DNA of 64,000 nucleotides from Chara braunii (GCA_003427395.1 BFEA01000004.1:3971986-4035985), one strand, 5' to 3'. Positions 1 to 12,308 are shown, counted from the first letter of the stretch. Made by a program: numbers and translations. The notes: generated from the sequence alone by a model not told the origin.

Positions 1-18
1 CCCCCCCCCCCCCCCCCC
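1..18. repeat. poly-C run at the window edge
   Basis: Eighteen consecutive C residues interrupted only near the end by A. It is a homopolymer at the very start of the window and may reflect a low-quality contig edge. Confidence 0.8.
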
Positions 19-1537
19 ACGCCTGTATTCCCTTTATTTTCTCCCGGTCTTCCCTTTCAGGCGGCTTCCCTGCCACCCACCGCGCCAGGGCCGGTGATTG
101 AACGAACGCCTGCCCCCAACGCCTACTCAAGAGCCCACGCGCCGACGTTCTTTGCCGTCGACGAGGGTGAAGGACGAGCAAGAGAGGCGGCGTGTGAAGA
201 AACCCTCTTTTCGACGCCCTCGCACCGCTACCGCGTGTAAGACTTACAGGACGCTGTATGGTGAGCTTTGGCGTCAATAGACCGTCTGAACATGGCGCCG
301 CGAAGAAGACGGAAAGACGGTCACATCATGCATGAAACTACCGTCACAGGGGCCTAGGCATCCATGCCCAAAGCTTGTCCTGGCACGCTGCTGATGCGCC
401 GGCCGCGCCACCGCCAACACCGCACTGCTTCTCCCCGCCCACCGTCTCCCCACAGACAAGCGCGACAACGAAGTTCCCGTCGCCGACACTGGTCATCGAC
501 TGGACAACACACACCTCGCCCTCTCGCTTTCGCCCCGTTCCGGAGTGGCGCCCGTCGAGCAAGGCAATTACCAAAGAAAATAGGAGGGTGACAGTCAAAT
601 GTGCCACAGTCGTGGCCTTGATTGCCAAAAATGCCACAGCTTGGGAAATAATGGCCGTACCGCCGTTTATGCTTGCGCGAGGCAGACACCACTACTACTA
701 CTGCTGGAGCTCTCCTTTTCGCCCCCGCTTCCCCTGTTTTTCTCACGTCATTTTTTTTTTTCCTCCTTACTCGTTTCCCCGTCTTCCATGACACGCTGAA
801 ATCGAGACCGCGCCGGCGCCTCGACGGGATGCTGATACGAGAGCCGACTTATTAACGCTTCCGATACGTACGGGCACTTATCAGATAATCCATTTTCTTG
901 AAGATCAACCTTCTTTTCCGCCCTCGACTTCAATTTGCTGGAAGTAAAATTCCCGCAGTGTTTTATCTGAGGCCCGCGCAGCGTATCACACAGCCAAGCC
1001 CCGCAAAGAAAGTGCGCATATAAATAAACTAGAATATCGTTGGACACCCGCAACCGAGTGATCACTGCGCCGCCGGCTTCCGGCAGATCACCGCAGAGCC
1101 ACAGACTGATGACCCTCAGCTGCAGACAAGAGAGAAGTGAGTACTTGCTCTGCCTGACAGAGATCGATGAAAACAAGGTGGGCAAAAAACCTTCCCGCAA
1201 CGACGACACGCACAAATCGAGAAAAACAAACAGAGGCGGGGGGGGAAGCTTCGCGTGCAACAAGAGAAGAGATGCCGGCGACTGATCGATTCACGCTCCC
1301 GTTGATTACTTTTACCGAGGCTGCCTACCGAAGCGGGTCCCGCTGTTCAAGGGCGCTCTAACGAACCAACAGCGGACCGCATGGCTGAGGCTGTAAAGAG
1401 AGCCTGCAGAGCCATACGCAGAGAAAGCTGTGCACACGACCTGGGCCCAGTCGGCTTGGCAAATCTCTGGTGGTATATAATGGGCCTCGCTCCACCGCTC
1501 GCCACATGCACAAAAGGCAAAATATATGGCGATGTAA
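19..1537. other. GC-rich unassigned stretch
   Basis: Open frames of 60-171 codons overlap on both strands (for example 354-794 and 748-1263, minus), but none shows a recognisable domain. Arg/Pro/Ser-rich translations are expected from GC-rich non-coding DNA. I see no gene I can defend. Confidence 0.5.
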
Positions 1538-1585
1538 CTTCCCATGTCCTAGCGAAAGATTCATTTTCATTTTGCACATTTGGTG
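1538..1585 (+). repeat. dispersed ~45-bp box ('TTCCCATGTTCTAG' box), copy 1
   Basis: The sequence runs CTTCCCATG-TCCTAGCGAAAG-ATTCATT-TTCATTTTGCACATTTGG. Near copies occur at 33983-34024 (reverse), 37294-37324, 37711-37747, 38176-38220 and 38288-38335. This recurrence marks it as part of a dispersed repeat. Function unknown. Confidence 0.6.
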
Positions 1586-4023
1586 AGTAGCCGAGCGAGG
1601 CCCAATGGCGGTAGTTTCCTTCTCTCTAAACTCGAAAATACGTGCGACTTCCTTCTCAAAAAAATCACCTTGGACCTCAAGGTCCTTCTCCAAATGAACA
1701 TGAACAAGAAATGGGCCAAGTGCATACCGTGTGCAGATTAGCAGATAATGAAGAGCATTCTGACAGGGGTATTCCCCTCTCTGCGAACTTGGAATTAGCC
1801 ATTTTGCACTTTTTTTCTTTTTTCTTTTTTCTTTTTTCTTTTTTTCTTTTTTTTTTTTGCACTTTTTTCGTCATCCTGTTTCTTCGCCTGTTTCCTTCCG
1901 CAAACGAATGGTAGCCCCTCAACTATTTGAACCCCTTACCTACTCACAGGCTCTTACATTCGCCTGCAATGCACCAGGCCCGAGGTGCTAGCGGTGTCTG
2001 CTCTTACCAGCACCACTACCGGAGGGGGTTGTTGGGAAAAAAGGAAAAAAAAAAAAAAAAAAAAAGGCTTCTGCTAATTACTAAATGGGAATTTTTGTAT
2101 TTTGCCCCTCAAAGAGGTGTTCATTTGTGCTTACACTCACAGTCCCTCCAACCTGCAATGTTTTCTCCAGGCACCTGTCAGAGAGTGGTGGAACTTTAAG
2201 GCATTGGCCTGGCCTTCCTATGGTTGGGCCCGCAGCACTCCATGTGCAGCCTGTCGCCAAGTGCCAGCCATCTAGAAAAGCGGAATGGCTACGAGTATGG
2301 GCATACTACGCAGATGTCCGGCCCAAGAGATGCAAGGATTATTTCACAATTTTCAACCATTGCCGCAGGGCCTGCGAGTATAGCTTAGATGTCTGGGGGA
2401 CCAAAATTTTCCCTTGGGGTAAGTAGTCGGCGGTCACAAAACAAGTTTGGGAATGCATTCCAAACAGCACTTTTAACGCTTCAGTCGCTGCCTGAGTTTG
2501 ACATTCAGTTGAAACTTGGGCCGCTGTTTCCAACATAGGGGCTTTTTGTTATCAACACTTCAGTCACTCCACGTAGGCTGTGACGCCCAACCTCACGCCC
2601 GGCGCGACTTCCTGATCGGAGTGGGATGTGGGCCTGGAAGTGCGAAAAGGGGTGTGCCAAGGATTTTTGGGAAATTGGGGGTGGAGTCCCAGGTCAGAAC
2701 TGAGATCTCCTGTGGCAAGGTTTCAGGGGCATAGGTGCAATTAGGCTAAAGGACGGGTTGCTTTCGGTGTGATGGCGGTCGATGTCGTGCAGCATAAGGC
2801 AGATGGCATGCGCGGTGCATCCTGGGCCGTCCGATCCGCCCGTTCTAGTGACGGCGGTTCGGGAGAAGTCCGCTCGTGAGGGTTGCGATTTCTATGGGTC
2901 GAACCTTCGGGTGTGGACACGTGGCGATTGATGTCGCGGGTTATGGTTAGGCTCCGTAATTCCAGAGGCTCGGCGGTTGCCGCGTCGTCTGCAATTTCTG
3001 CACGGCGTGTGGGGCCAATACGGGGCTACGGAATTCCACGGTACCACCGTGAGTTGGTGGTATGGGAGGAGGACATGGAAGGGAGGGAAATTGGTAACGA
3101 TAACGATGAAGCCGGGGGATATGAAATATTGTGTGTTATAAGTAGTCGGGTAGTCGGGACCCCTCGGGTCGTTGCTTATGGCGCGGTGGAAGTCCCTGGG
3201 ACACAGTCGGTCGTTCTCCGTTAGACAGGGGAATTCCGGATTTTTCAAATTTCCTCGCAGCCTAAGCTGTTCTCCCTCCCAGTATTCTCGGTACTCTGGG
3301 TTCCGCAATCTCTTCCGGTCTGCAGTGTACGACATCTTGTCATTCCGGCGGATTACTAGTTGCAGCGTAGGGGGAAACCTCCGCACGGATCTGATCGTGC
3401 TTCGATTGACAAGGGAATTTTCGAGTATGGTGGTGGAAATTCCTACCGGCTCAAATTCTCGAAAAAGGGGAATTCTGCACTTATCCCGATACTGGAGGTG
3501 CCCAGTTCATCAGTGATCGCGAATCGCCCGCGTGTGGACACGTGTAGGCCGTGCTGATCAGATCGCACTTACACGTGCGCACAAAGGTGTTCGATCATAC
3601 ACGGGCCTGTTGGCTGATTTTCTTGCAAAAGTGAGGGTTCAGTCCTATATGCAAAATTGCCACGGGGCATAGATAATCACTCAATCATCTAATCATTCCG
3701 TGATCCCGCAAACAATCATTTCCGATCATGCAAAATGACATCGCACACATTACACACCGCAACAACATCAAACTCTTATCGTGACGACAACAAATCAAAG
3801 CGGCAAGCAACGATGATGATTAGGCAAAACGACAAGCATATCATTCCACCAGGACTCGTCCATCCAATATACATAAAAGAGGAAGGATCGAGACCGAGTA
3901 CGATACCATACAAGGGCCAACGTTAAGACAAAGATGTCGAAGGAAAATAAGAGCGAATTGCCCGAACCGAAATCAAAACTTATATAAAAGATTGAGAAGC
4001 ACAAAGAAAAATACAACTCCACG

Positions 4024-4027
<4 letters not shown>
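1586..4027. other. unassigned stretch with T- and A-tracts
   Basis: Contains a (CTTTTTT)-rich tract near 1806-1858 and a poly-A run near 2044-2065. Apart from the weak minus-strand ORF at 2892-3386 (listed separately), I recognise no gene. Confidence 0.5.
2892..3386 (-). CDS. hypothetical ORF, 164 codons, weak support
   Basis: Open for 164 codons on the minus strand. The N-terminal half is charged and basic (motifs YTADRKRLRNPEYREY and RLRGNLKNPEFP), which reads more like protein than the low-complexity ORFs nearby. The C-terminal half is Pro/Arg-rich and less convincing. No family is recognised and no splice structure is evident, while plus-strand ORFs overlap it. It may be an exon or element fragment, or chance. 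Confidence 0.2.
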   Translation of the reverse strand: MRRFPPTLQLVIRRNDKMSYTADRKRLRNPEYREYWEGEQLRLRGNLKNPEFPCLTENDRLCPRDFHRAISNDPRGPDYPTTYNTQYFISPGFIVIVTNFPPFHVLLPYHQLTVVPWNSVAPYWPHTPCRNCRRRGNRRASGITEPNHNPRHQSPRVHTRRFDP

Positions 4028-4091
<64 letters not shown>

Positions 4092-4103
4092 CCTCTCTTT
4101 CTC

Positions 4104-4168
<65 letters not shown>
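4028..4168. repeat. (CT)n microsatellite with interruptions
   Basis: Two long CT runs separated by CCCTCCCTCTCTTTCTCCCAT, ending in a short C run. The Ser/Leu and Arg/Glu repeat ORFs across it are artefacts of the repeat. Confidence 0.95.
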
Positions 4169-4170
<2 letters not shown>

Positions 4171-5359
4171 CCCCCTATGCGAACAGTCCATCGTCACGCA
4201 CCAACCCACGAAGTTGTCACCCCGCTTAGTCCTCCTGTGCCCGTTAGGTTCGCCCACGCGCTACAGTCCGTCGTAGCCCCGCGTGTCAACCCCGCACATT
4301 CAGCACCAGCTCGTCGCATTGCCCAACTCCCACTTCAACTCACCTCTTACTTCGCTCGTGAGCCGACCCTCACTGATCATGCTACCCTGAGCTTCCAGCA
4401 AATGTTTAAGAGAGCTATCTAATCGCGCAGCCGAAATTTATAGCGTGCATGCATGCACAAAGAACACGGAATTGCAAGGATTTAGAAGGAGAGAAGGGGA
4501 GGGGGTGCCTACGTTTTGCATGGCCAAATCGCGGCGTGGGGGACGTACCCACTCTCCACACATCGATCCGATCATGCAGCCCGCGGGCCAACTAGACACA
4601 ACAAAGAAGAGAGCGGGCGCGAAAAACGAATCTCAAGAAGAGAGATACAGTTACAAGGGCGCCCCGCCCAAAATTACAGTTACACTCAAGATTAAGGGCG
4701 CCGACTAATCAGAGCTCCGTTGCAGCCGCAAAAAGAAACGCACGAGCAAAAAGCACCGTGCGGCAAAGAAAATTTCGAATTCCTAAATTCCTATTTAACG
4801 CAAAAATGCAAAAAAAAACTTTATTAAAGCACAAATCCCGAAAAGAAAGTCTGAAATTCCGAGAGCCATCGAGGGCTCGACAAGATTCGAAAAAGAATTT
4901 CAGAAAGAAAGAAGCAAAACTCCCGCGTGATCACCGCGCCGAAAGTCCGACAGCAGAACAAGAAAGAAGCGACATCAACCATTATTAATCTCGCCTCCGT
5001 CGGCGCGCCAGCCGCTCGATCGACCATCTCGGGACTTGCCCAGCCCTGGCCCCAGCCATCCGAAAAGAAGCGACGTAAAAAGAAGAACAAACAAAGACAC
5101 CGATGCAATTTTCCCATTGGATCCCATCTCCCGTAATTGGCCTAACCTTCCCAGCTTAGGACCCCTCACTGTCGTCGCGCAGAAAATCGCGCGGAACAGG
5201 AATTGGTTCGTCACAAGGCCAGTATCATCCCAACCATAAATGGTGAGGGAACTGGGACGTTTGGTCCTAGAGTCCAGATGATGGAAGTCCACAAGTAGAA
5301 CCAAATATTTATGTATCCCCGGGTGCCAGTTAACTCAATGATGATGTTTCAAGGCCGTT
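4169..5359. other. unassigned stretch before gap 1
   Basis: Mixed composition with A-rich segments at about 4740-4920. Short ORFs (for example 4445-4708) lack recognisable motifs. Nothing supportable is seen. Confidence 0.5.
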
Positions 5360-6057
5360 NNNNNNNNNNNNNNNNNNNNNNNNNNNNNNNNNNNNNNNNN
5401 NNNNNNNNNNNNNNNNNNNNNNNNNNNNNNNNNNNNNNNNNNNNNNNNNNNNNNNNNNNNNNNNNNNNNNNNNNNNNNNNNNNNNNNNNNNNNNNNNNNN
5501 NNNNNNNNNNNNNNNNNNNNNNNNNNNNNNNNNNNNNNNNNNNNNNNNNNNNNNNNNNNNNNNNNNNNNNNNNNNNNNNNNNNNNNNNNNNNNNNNNNNN
5601 NNNNNNNNNNNNNNNNNNNNNNNNNNNNNNNNNNNNNNNNNNNNNNNNNNNNNNNNNNNNNNNNNNNNNNNNNNNNNNNNNNNNNNNNNNNNNNNNNNNN
5701 NNNNNNNNNNNNNNNNNNNNNNNNNNNNNNNNNNNNNNNNNNNNNNNNNNNNNNNNNNNNNNNNNNNNNNNNNNNNNNNNNNNNNNNNNNNNNNNNNNNN
5801 NNNNNNNNNNNNNNNNNNNNNNNNNNNNNNNNNNNNNNNNNNNNNNNNNNNNNNNNNNNNNNNNNNNNNNNNNNNNNNNNNNNNNNNNNNNNNNNNNNNN
5901 NNNNNNNNNNNNNNNNNNNNNNNNNNNNNNNNNNNNNNNNNNNNNNNNNNNNNNNNNNNNNNNNNNNNNNNNNNNNNNNNNNNNNNNNNNNNNNNNNNNN
6001 NNNNNNNNNNNNNNNNNNNNNNNNNNNNNNNNNNNNNNNNNNNNNNNNNNNNNNNNN
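5360..6057. other. assembly gap, 698 N
   Basis: A run of 698 ambiguous bases. It is bounded on the right directly by a (GA)n tract, suggesting assembly failed at a dinucleotide repeat. Confidence 0.99.

Positions 6058-6149
<92 letters not shown>
6058..6149. repeat. (GA)n microsatellite next to gap 1
   Basis: About 82 bases of uninterrupted GA followed by ACAGAGAG. The 300-codon ORFs on both strands here are made of N plus this repeat. Confidence 0.95.
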
Positions 6150-6385
6150 TTTGCTTCGTTTAGTGCTCAAAACTATACCTTGTCTTAAACAATCGTACCC
6201 CTCATAGCGCATTGGTCGTGGCGGGTTCATAACAGACGACCCCAAACCCAACCTTGCAGCACAGGCTATTTCTCACTCCCCCGGGCCTGTGGGGGGCCTC
6301 TACTGGGCCGTCGCACGTGGCTGCGTAGACTGCAACTTGAAACTCCATTACTCGACTTTTTGACGAAGGGGAGTTTTCACTGCAT

Positions 6386-6613
6386 TTAAAACCACCACTC
6401 TCCCCGACGTAAAAAACCTTCGCCTACCGGTAGGCCGCAATTGTCCAATTTTGATTGCACTACCGGTTCTTCGTGGCCTACCAGGTACTGGTCGGATATG
6501 TCGTCGACGAATTGGGACACGTGCGTCCGCACACGTTCGAAATCTGGTGCTGGCACGAGGCGGTCGAAAGTGTTTTTTGCGGACATCGAAGTGACCGTTG
6601 TCAGAGCAAACAC
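6386..6613 (-). CDS. possible exon or element ORF, 75 codons
   Basis: The minus-strand frame has a balanced composition, with motifs NTFDRLVPAPDFERVRTHV and FVDDISDQYLVGHEEPV. The overlapping plus-strand frame (6441-6689) contains TLTKVFAHDFAFDAG, which resembles TLTMIFTQVFAFDRSG encoded at 49242-49454. The DNA is therefore probably part of a dispersed element. I do not recognise a family and cannot decide the strand. Confidence 0.25.
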   Translation of the reverse strand: MFALTTVTSMSAKNTFDRLVPAPDFERVRTHVSQFVDDISDQYLVGHEEPVVQSKLDNCGLPVGEGFLRRGEWWF

Positions 6614-6995
6614 CCTTACAAAGGTATTTGCTCATGATTTTGCATTCGATGCAGGATCGACGCCGGTTACCATACCGGAAACAGCTTGAAGTAAAAAGTA
6701 AGAATTTTTGGCATGACGCCATGAAGCAATTTTTTCGACCATTGAAGACGAGGTTGCTAGGTGATCATACGCTGTGATACGCAGTGTACGAAAACAGGTA
6801 AAGGTTAGTAAAAGTTAAAAGTCTTCGGTCACAAGGGCCGAAGGTTTGAAAGAAGACAAAAAAAAGGTCGCACTGGATGCAACAACCACGGTATAAAACA
6901 GGCGAAGGTTTAGGCGGTAAGGCAAATACGATTTAGAACAATTCAAGGGCATCCGATCGGCCGGTATGGGAAAGTTAGCAGGTCGCGCCGCCATA

Positions 6996-7057
6996 AAATA
7001 TAAGGATGACATGAAAAATTAATATGACCCCGGCATGAAAAATTAAGATGACCCGGG
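6996..7057. repeat. short tandem repeat, ~24-bp unit
   Basis: TGAAAAATTAATATGACCCC is followed by TGAAAAATTAAGATGACCC, with a truncated unit (AAATATAAGGATGACA) upstream. This is a local duplication of about 24 bp. Confidence 0.7.
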
Positions 7058-7589
7058 TTATGAGGTCGGGGCAGTCAAGAGAAACACACTGCAAACCATA
7101 ATAGATAACGACAGTCGGTACATCTGTCCTTACTCGTATGTCGTAAGCGACGGGAGACACTGTTGCAAGTTCTGATATCGTCCGCACAGGGTCTGGACTT
7201 AGGCGACTTGAACTGGTACCCACCTACCTATCGATATTGGGCCCGCCTCGAGTGTCGGACACATCTACCTCTAATTGGTGCGGTACTGGCCTATCTGCTA
7301 CTTTAGCATTTTTCCGCCGCTCTTAAATGTTGCAGACATTTTTCCCTGCTGCATGAGCATTTACCCCGCCACAACCCTCAATGACACGATCATAGGTAAG
7401 TACCGGCCCTTCGAGTCTTTCGATCAACCAAGTACCCTTGTGGGCCACGCACACACACTTAACCAGACAAGGCACTTAAAACAGATATGCGAACAGACAA
7501 CCACACATGCACGCAAACTCTGAAGTAGGCTCGGATGGGATGATCCAGAACTCTATACATACTAGGGTTGCTCCCCTTCTTTTTGAAGT

Positions 7590-7653
7590 GGGAGCTAGCT
7601 CAGTAGGTTTCGGGACAAACTATCGAGCCCACCCGACCTATGAGCTAACTCCC
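7590..7653. repeat. imperfect inverted repeat (hairpin)
   Basis: Arm 7590-7614 (GGGAGCTAGCTCAGTAGG plus TTTCGGG) pairs with arm 7632-7653 (CCCGACCTATGAGCTAACTCCC) across a 17-base loop. It lies just beside the tRNA-like sequence at 7695-7772 and may belong to the same retroposon. Confidence 0.6.
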
Positions 7654-7694
7654 TTTTTATGAAGGGGCTCAACAACGTTTTTCATCTGGGCTCG

Positions 7695-7772
7695 TGGGAT
7701 TGGGGTTTGAACCCACGACCTGAGTATTAGGATACGTTAATATTAGTAGAACCACTGCTTAACGGGGATCCG
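7695..7772 (-). ncRNA. tRNA-like sequence, possible SINE head
   Basis: On the minus strand an A-box-like segment (TTAAGCAGTGGTTCTACT, about 7742-7762) is followed roughly 40 bases on by a strong B-box/T-arm-like segment (GGTCGTGGGTTCAAACCCC, 7701-7720). This spacing is typical of tRNA internal promoters. A full cloverleaf with paired acceptor ends is not evident, so I read it as a tRNA-derived retroposon or tRNA pseudogene rather than a functional tRNA. Confidence 0.45.
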
Positions 7773-8009
7773 ACACTTAGCCTGTACAAGTAGTTAGTAG
7801 TTGGATTCTTTTTATTTTCTTTTTCGTATTTTCCCTTAATTTTCGCCAGTTATAGTTATATTCTTCTTTTATTTATCTTTATTATTATTATCGTTTTGTT
7901 TTTTTTCTCGATGTCGTGATTTACAGAGTAGATGAACTCGCACCCGAACTACGGGCAGGTTCATTCCTATCGAGGTCAGTGCTACAGGGCTTCAAGCCGG
8001 GCCCTCTCG
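7773..8009. other. T-rich stretch
   Basis: T/A-rich with runs near 7810-7905. No coding or RNA feature is seen. Confidence 0.5.
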
Positions 8010-8320
8010 ATCCCGGCCCACATCTTCGAGAGGGGGAGCGGGGAAGAGGAGAGCGCGAGAGACAGATCTCGCGAACACAAGATCAAAACATAGGCGACCT
8101 CGTACAGGAGGAGGTGGGCAGAAGAGAGAGGGGGAGAGGAGGTAGAGCGCCCGGTGCAGCAAGGAAGAAGGCACCTCGAAGGAAGAAGAAAAGGATCGCG
8201 CGAGCGGGAGAGGAGGTGGTCGCGAAGAATGGAGATGCTGAAAGAAGAAGAAGAAGAAGAAGAAGAAGAAGAAGAAGAAGAAGAAGAAGAAGAAGAAGAT
8301 GAGAGGAGAGGGAGAGGATA
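8010..8320. repeat. purine-rich tract with (GAA)n core
   Basis: A strongly purine-biased plus strand ends in a (GAA)n/(AAG)n run at 8241-8299. The overlapping Arg/Lys-rich (plus) and Ser/Leu-rich (minus) ORFs of 80-184 codons are artefacts of this composition. Confidence 0.85.
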
Positions 8321-9929
8321 GTCACCTGGCCTCATCCGTTGATGGCATCGTGAGGGCGGGCTCGTCATCCGCTCGACCTCGTTGGAACGTGCGCTTATAA
8401 CGTTCATGGTCAGTACGCTGTAATCTTGGTATGTTACGCATCGTGACGGACCGTGAAGCGCTGCGAGGAGGCATCGAGCCCAGTCGACCGGCCGACGACG
8501 AGGACAGGAGAGAGAGAAGCAGGTAAGTCCCCACACTCGCAGCAGGCCTCACAATACTCCTATCAAGAGGATGAGCAAAAACGAACGTATCTACAGCTAG
8601 AACATGGAAAATATACATACTCTAATCCCAAGGCGACTCCCCGGTACTTCTATTGACAAGATGAACGAAAACAAACGAACCTACAGCTAAAACGTGGAAT
8701 AATACATTACTACTCATGTGTGAATGAAACGCACACTACCTCCATCGATAGGATAAAGAAAATGTCGAATGTATTTACCACTACAACATGGAAATATACG
8801 CCGCCACTGGCGCCCGCCCATTGTCACACCGTTGTCCGGTTCGCCCGCGGAATGCCCATTCATGAGTGCATGTGTGTGTACGTGTGTTAGAGAGAGAGAA
8901 AGAGAGAGGAAGGAAACTTACCGTGTCCGTTGTTGATCGTCGTCGTTACAGTCAGGCAATCAACCCCCTGAATACGATACTCGTTCATTCTGGCTGTGCC
9001 TGGCCGGAAAAATGGCTTGAATACATTTAATTCTATTTTTATTATTAACATTATTGTTATGAGGTGCTGGTCATCGATTGATGATAACTGGATGCGGAAG
9101 AAGGAGCATGCCCGTGGGGAAGATGAGGGATCAAGAGGGGGGAAATGAGATGAACACGAGGGAGGAGAGATACACCTGGAAGTAAATGATGACCGTGCAG
9201 GAAAGAAGAAGACAGAAAGGAGAAGAAAAAGGAGGAAGAAGGAGAAGGTTCTGAAGAAGATGATAAAGCAACAACAATAATGACTTAGAGCTCGACAACA
9301 GTAACTAGATAACCACTGCGACAAACAAGACAAACGACGGATACGATCGCTACGATGACAGGCCAATCCTCGCAAGTCATTCCCTTCGTCATAGGTGGTA
9401 GGATGTCACGAGTAGAGAGGGATAGGCGCACAGGGGGAGGAAGGTGATGAGCACGACAAGACACTTGCCTGATACACATGCCATCGAAGACGTTCAACCT
9501 CCTGGTGAGTGGATGGAAGCTCGACGAAAATCAATCGCCACAGTCTCTCGTTTGTTCCTTTCCCCTTCCCTGCCTACGGACCACCACATTGGTCTGATTT
9601 CTTTTGTACGATTTTTCCCTCTCTGCCGCCGTCGAGATCAGATGTATGCATTAAAAGTTTGCACTTTCCGTACGGTTGAGAAAAAAAAGTTGGGGATTCA
9701 AAAAGGAAAAATGAAGTAGAGGAGGAAGGAGGTGGAGTAGCGGCCACACGAATGGGAAGATCAAGACTGTGAGGAGTAGTGATGGGGAAGAAGAAAAGGG
9801 AGAAACAAATAAGAGTAGAAGAGAAGGGGGAGACAGGAAAGCATAGAGAGGGGGGAAGAGGGTAAAGAGGAGTAAAAAGCAGCGACAAGAAGACGACAGA
9901 AAGGAGAAGGCAAACAAACATCAACGGAC
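8321..9929. other. unassigned, with purine-rich tracts
   Basis: Contains purine-biased segments at about 9100-9260 and 9680-9910, and a short GA tract near 8889. The long minus-strand ORFs (8887-9375, 9574-10107) are Phe/Ser/Leu/Cys-rich readings of polypyrimidine and have no domain. No gene is supported. Confidence 0.5.
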
Positions 9930-10126
9930 AACAACAGACAACAATAGACAACCCGATACAATCAAGAACGAACAGACATACAGACACAGACAAAAAACCA
10001 GGCATATGCAACCAAGCGAACAGCCAAATGCAGACTAACAAACAAACAAATTGACTGACAGACTCAAACAGATAGACAGACATACACAAAGAAACAAACA
10101 GACGCATAGAGAGAGAGAGAGAGGAA
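9930..10126. repeat. degenerate CAGA/CAAA block 1
   Basis: Irregular tandem ACAGAC / AAACAGAC tetranucleotide-type repeat ending in a (GA)n segment. Similar blocks follow at 10925-11130, 12420-12610 and 13325-13450. Confidence 0.7.
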
Positions 10127-10924
10127 GAAGGGGAAGGAAGAGAGGAGCGAAAACGTACCTTGCTCTAATGGTGATCTGCAGGAGCGATATTATCTTCCTT
10201 ATGGGTAACAGCGGCAGGGGGTGTTTTCCGACATTAGAGCTCATTGTATCGTTCTCATTTTGACACATATCTCAATGCTTAATGTTCTCTGCTAAGTACA
10301 CGACTATCTGATTTGCAATTAGCTACGTCATTTTGAGTTTCTGTCTATTGTTCCCGCTCATATTTCTCGCATATAATTGTTATTATTAATACCATTATCA
10401 TTATTATTTATGCAATCAGACTTGTCTTCTCAACACTCAGCATGAGTAGGAACAGATGATGATAACAGTGGCGACTTGCGCCCTCGCAAAGCTTAGAGGT
10501 AACGTAGACAAGAACACAGTTCAGATTCAAACTTGTCTCGATCGGCTATGGCCGATCAGCTGCAATCAGCAGCTTATTCCTATGCACGCAACTCTGGATC
10601 ACCCTGAAAGCCCCTTATGCCACTTGCCTTATGTGTAAATCGTGATAAGAAACTCGAAGGGCGACTCTCGGACTATAGAAGCTACGACCATGACCCCTCG
10701 GAAGAACTACAACTACGACTACTAGAATTCACTAAGACTTATATCCGGCAGGTCTACAGATCGAACCCCTACAGCCTAAGGACCTATAGGAGATTACCAA
10801 CTGTTTGTGAATACACAGGTCACGAGGTCAACTCGCGAGGTTTACACAGATACTCAACACGGGTAAGGTTAGGACTACGGATCTAGCCCAAGGATCTGCA
10901 TTCGCTATTGCTAACAGGACAATA
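10127..10924. other. unassigned, with CTACGACC-type motifs
   Basis: Includes scattered TACGACCATGACCCC / TACAACTACGACTACTAG motifs at about 10680-10730 that resemble the repeats at 12310-12372. No gene is recognised. Confidence 0.4.
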
Positions 10925-11130
10925 CAAGTTCAGATACAGACTGACAAATGTCACGTCACAGATAACCACAGACAGACGTATGTGAAATACTGAGACAGAC
11001 AGACAGGGAACAGAGATAAATAACAACAGCAGACAAACAAGAGCAGACAAAACATGACAAACAGCGAAGAAAACAAACAGACGACAACATACAAAAAGTT
11101 ACAGAAACAGACGTACATGAATAGACAGAC
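10925..11130. repeat. degenerate CAGA/CAAA block 2
   Basis: AGACAGACAGACAGGGAACAG-type irregular repeat. The minus-strand Cys/Leu/Val-rich ORFs over it are repeat artefacts. Confidence 0.7.
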
Positions 11131-12299
11131 AGAGCCGGAGGCCCGTACACGGGTTGAACACGAGTTGTGGGCAGGGCGATAGAAGGCATTCGTAGCCGGT
11201 TTTTCTGTCTGTAGTTGTATAGGACGCTCGATGGTCTTTGGGTGCACATGACATCTGAGAGTGGGGGATCTAGGTAGTGAGTAATACGAGAGACATACCT
11301 GATAATTGGGAAGAACGGCAGTGGCCGATATCTGCACGTACTTCGGGAGGCTGTTAACGTCACCGGTGGCACTGTGGATAGGCTAAGGAAGATCTACCAT
11401 TTACAGTCTAGGAGCTGAGCGCCAGATAGGACGTTGACATTGGTTCTTTGATTGATGATGATGAGAGTTGTCTAGCATTGTCACTTATGAACTTTTGTTG
11501 TGCTCGCATCAAGTGGAGCTCGGGATACAATATTGTTACTGACTCGAGGTCACGAGTATCTGGTCTCATGTGTATGTTACTGTTTAGTTTCTGAAGTTGC
11601 TATGACTCATTTTCCTTGCATTTTGTTTGGTTAAAATTTTGCTATTTCTATTATGATTATTATTATTGATTGATTGGTATATTAATATTAGTATTACTTT
11701 ATTATTAGTATTTTTTATTATTATTATTTTACTTGTAGATAGACTCACTTTCCTTCTTACTTCACATGCATGTAAACAGGCAGAACAACAAGTCTATCTG
11801 GCGCCCACCCAGAGCTCAGAGATATGGCAACCAAGAACACAGTTGAAACACAGATTCGCTGCTAACTGGTTATGGCACCGGAAAGCCTGCACATCTCACA
11901 TCCGACACTGTGTCCGTCACCCGTCCACACACACTCAACTCCGAATCGCTTTGAATGTCTTGCGCATACTCACTCTGAAGTTATGCGCTCTATCTTTAAA
12001 CAATAGCGGCTATGAACGCTCTATTACTATTGGCTATGTCCCACTTCCACCTCAGGCATCTGCTGACCACCTCACATGAAAACGTTTGGACAGCGCTTTC
12101 GCATGGCTCGACAGTTTGAGTGAATGAATGGCTAGACGCTGCCTCTTGATATGTTTCGGTTGATCATTAGTCTGCTCCTTTCCACCAGACCATGGTGCAC
12201 ACGGTCCCTCATGGTGCTTGCTGAACTGGACTGGGGCTGCCTGAACCGGTACCGCCGACTGCATGGGTTTGCACTACCAACTCGATGCAGTTGCACTGC
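11131..12299. other. unassigned stretch
   Basis: Contains an ATT-rich segment at about 11650-11735. The ORF 11666-12079 starts inside that AT-rich run and has no recognised motif. Confidence 0.4.
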
Positions 12300-12308
12300 C
12301 GATGTAAT

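Noticed and set aside
5311-6251. ~300-codon ORFs on both strands
   Set aside because: Made of N and (GA)n; no real coding content.
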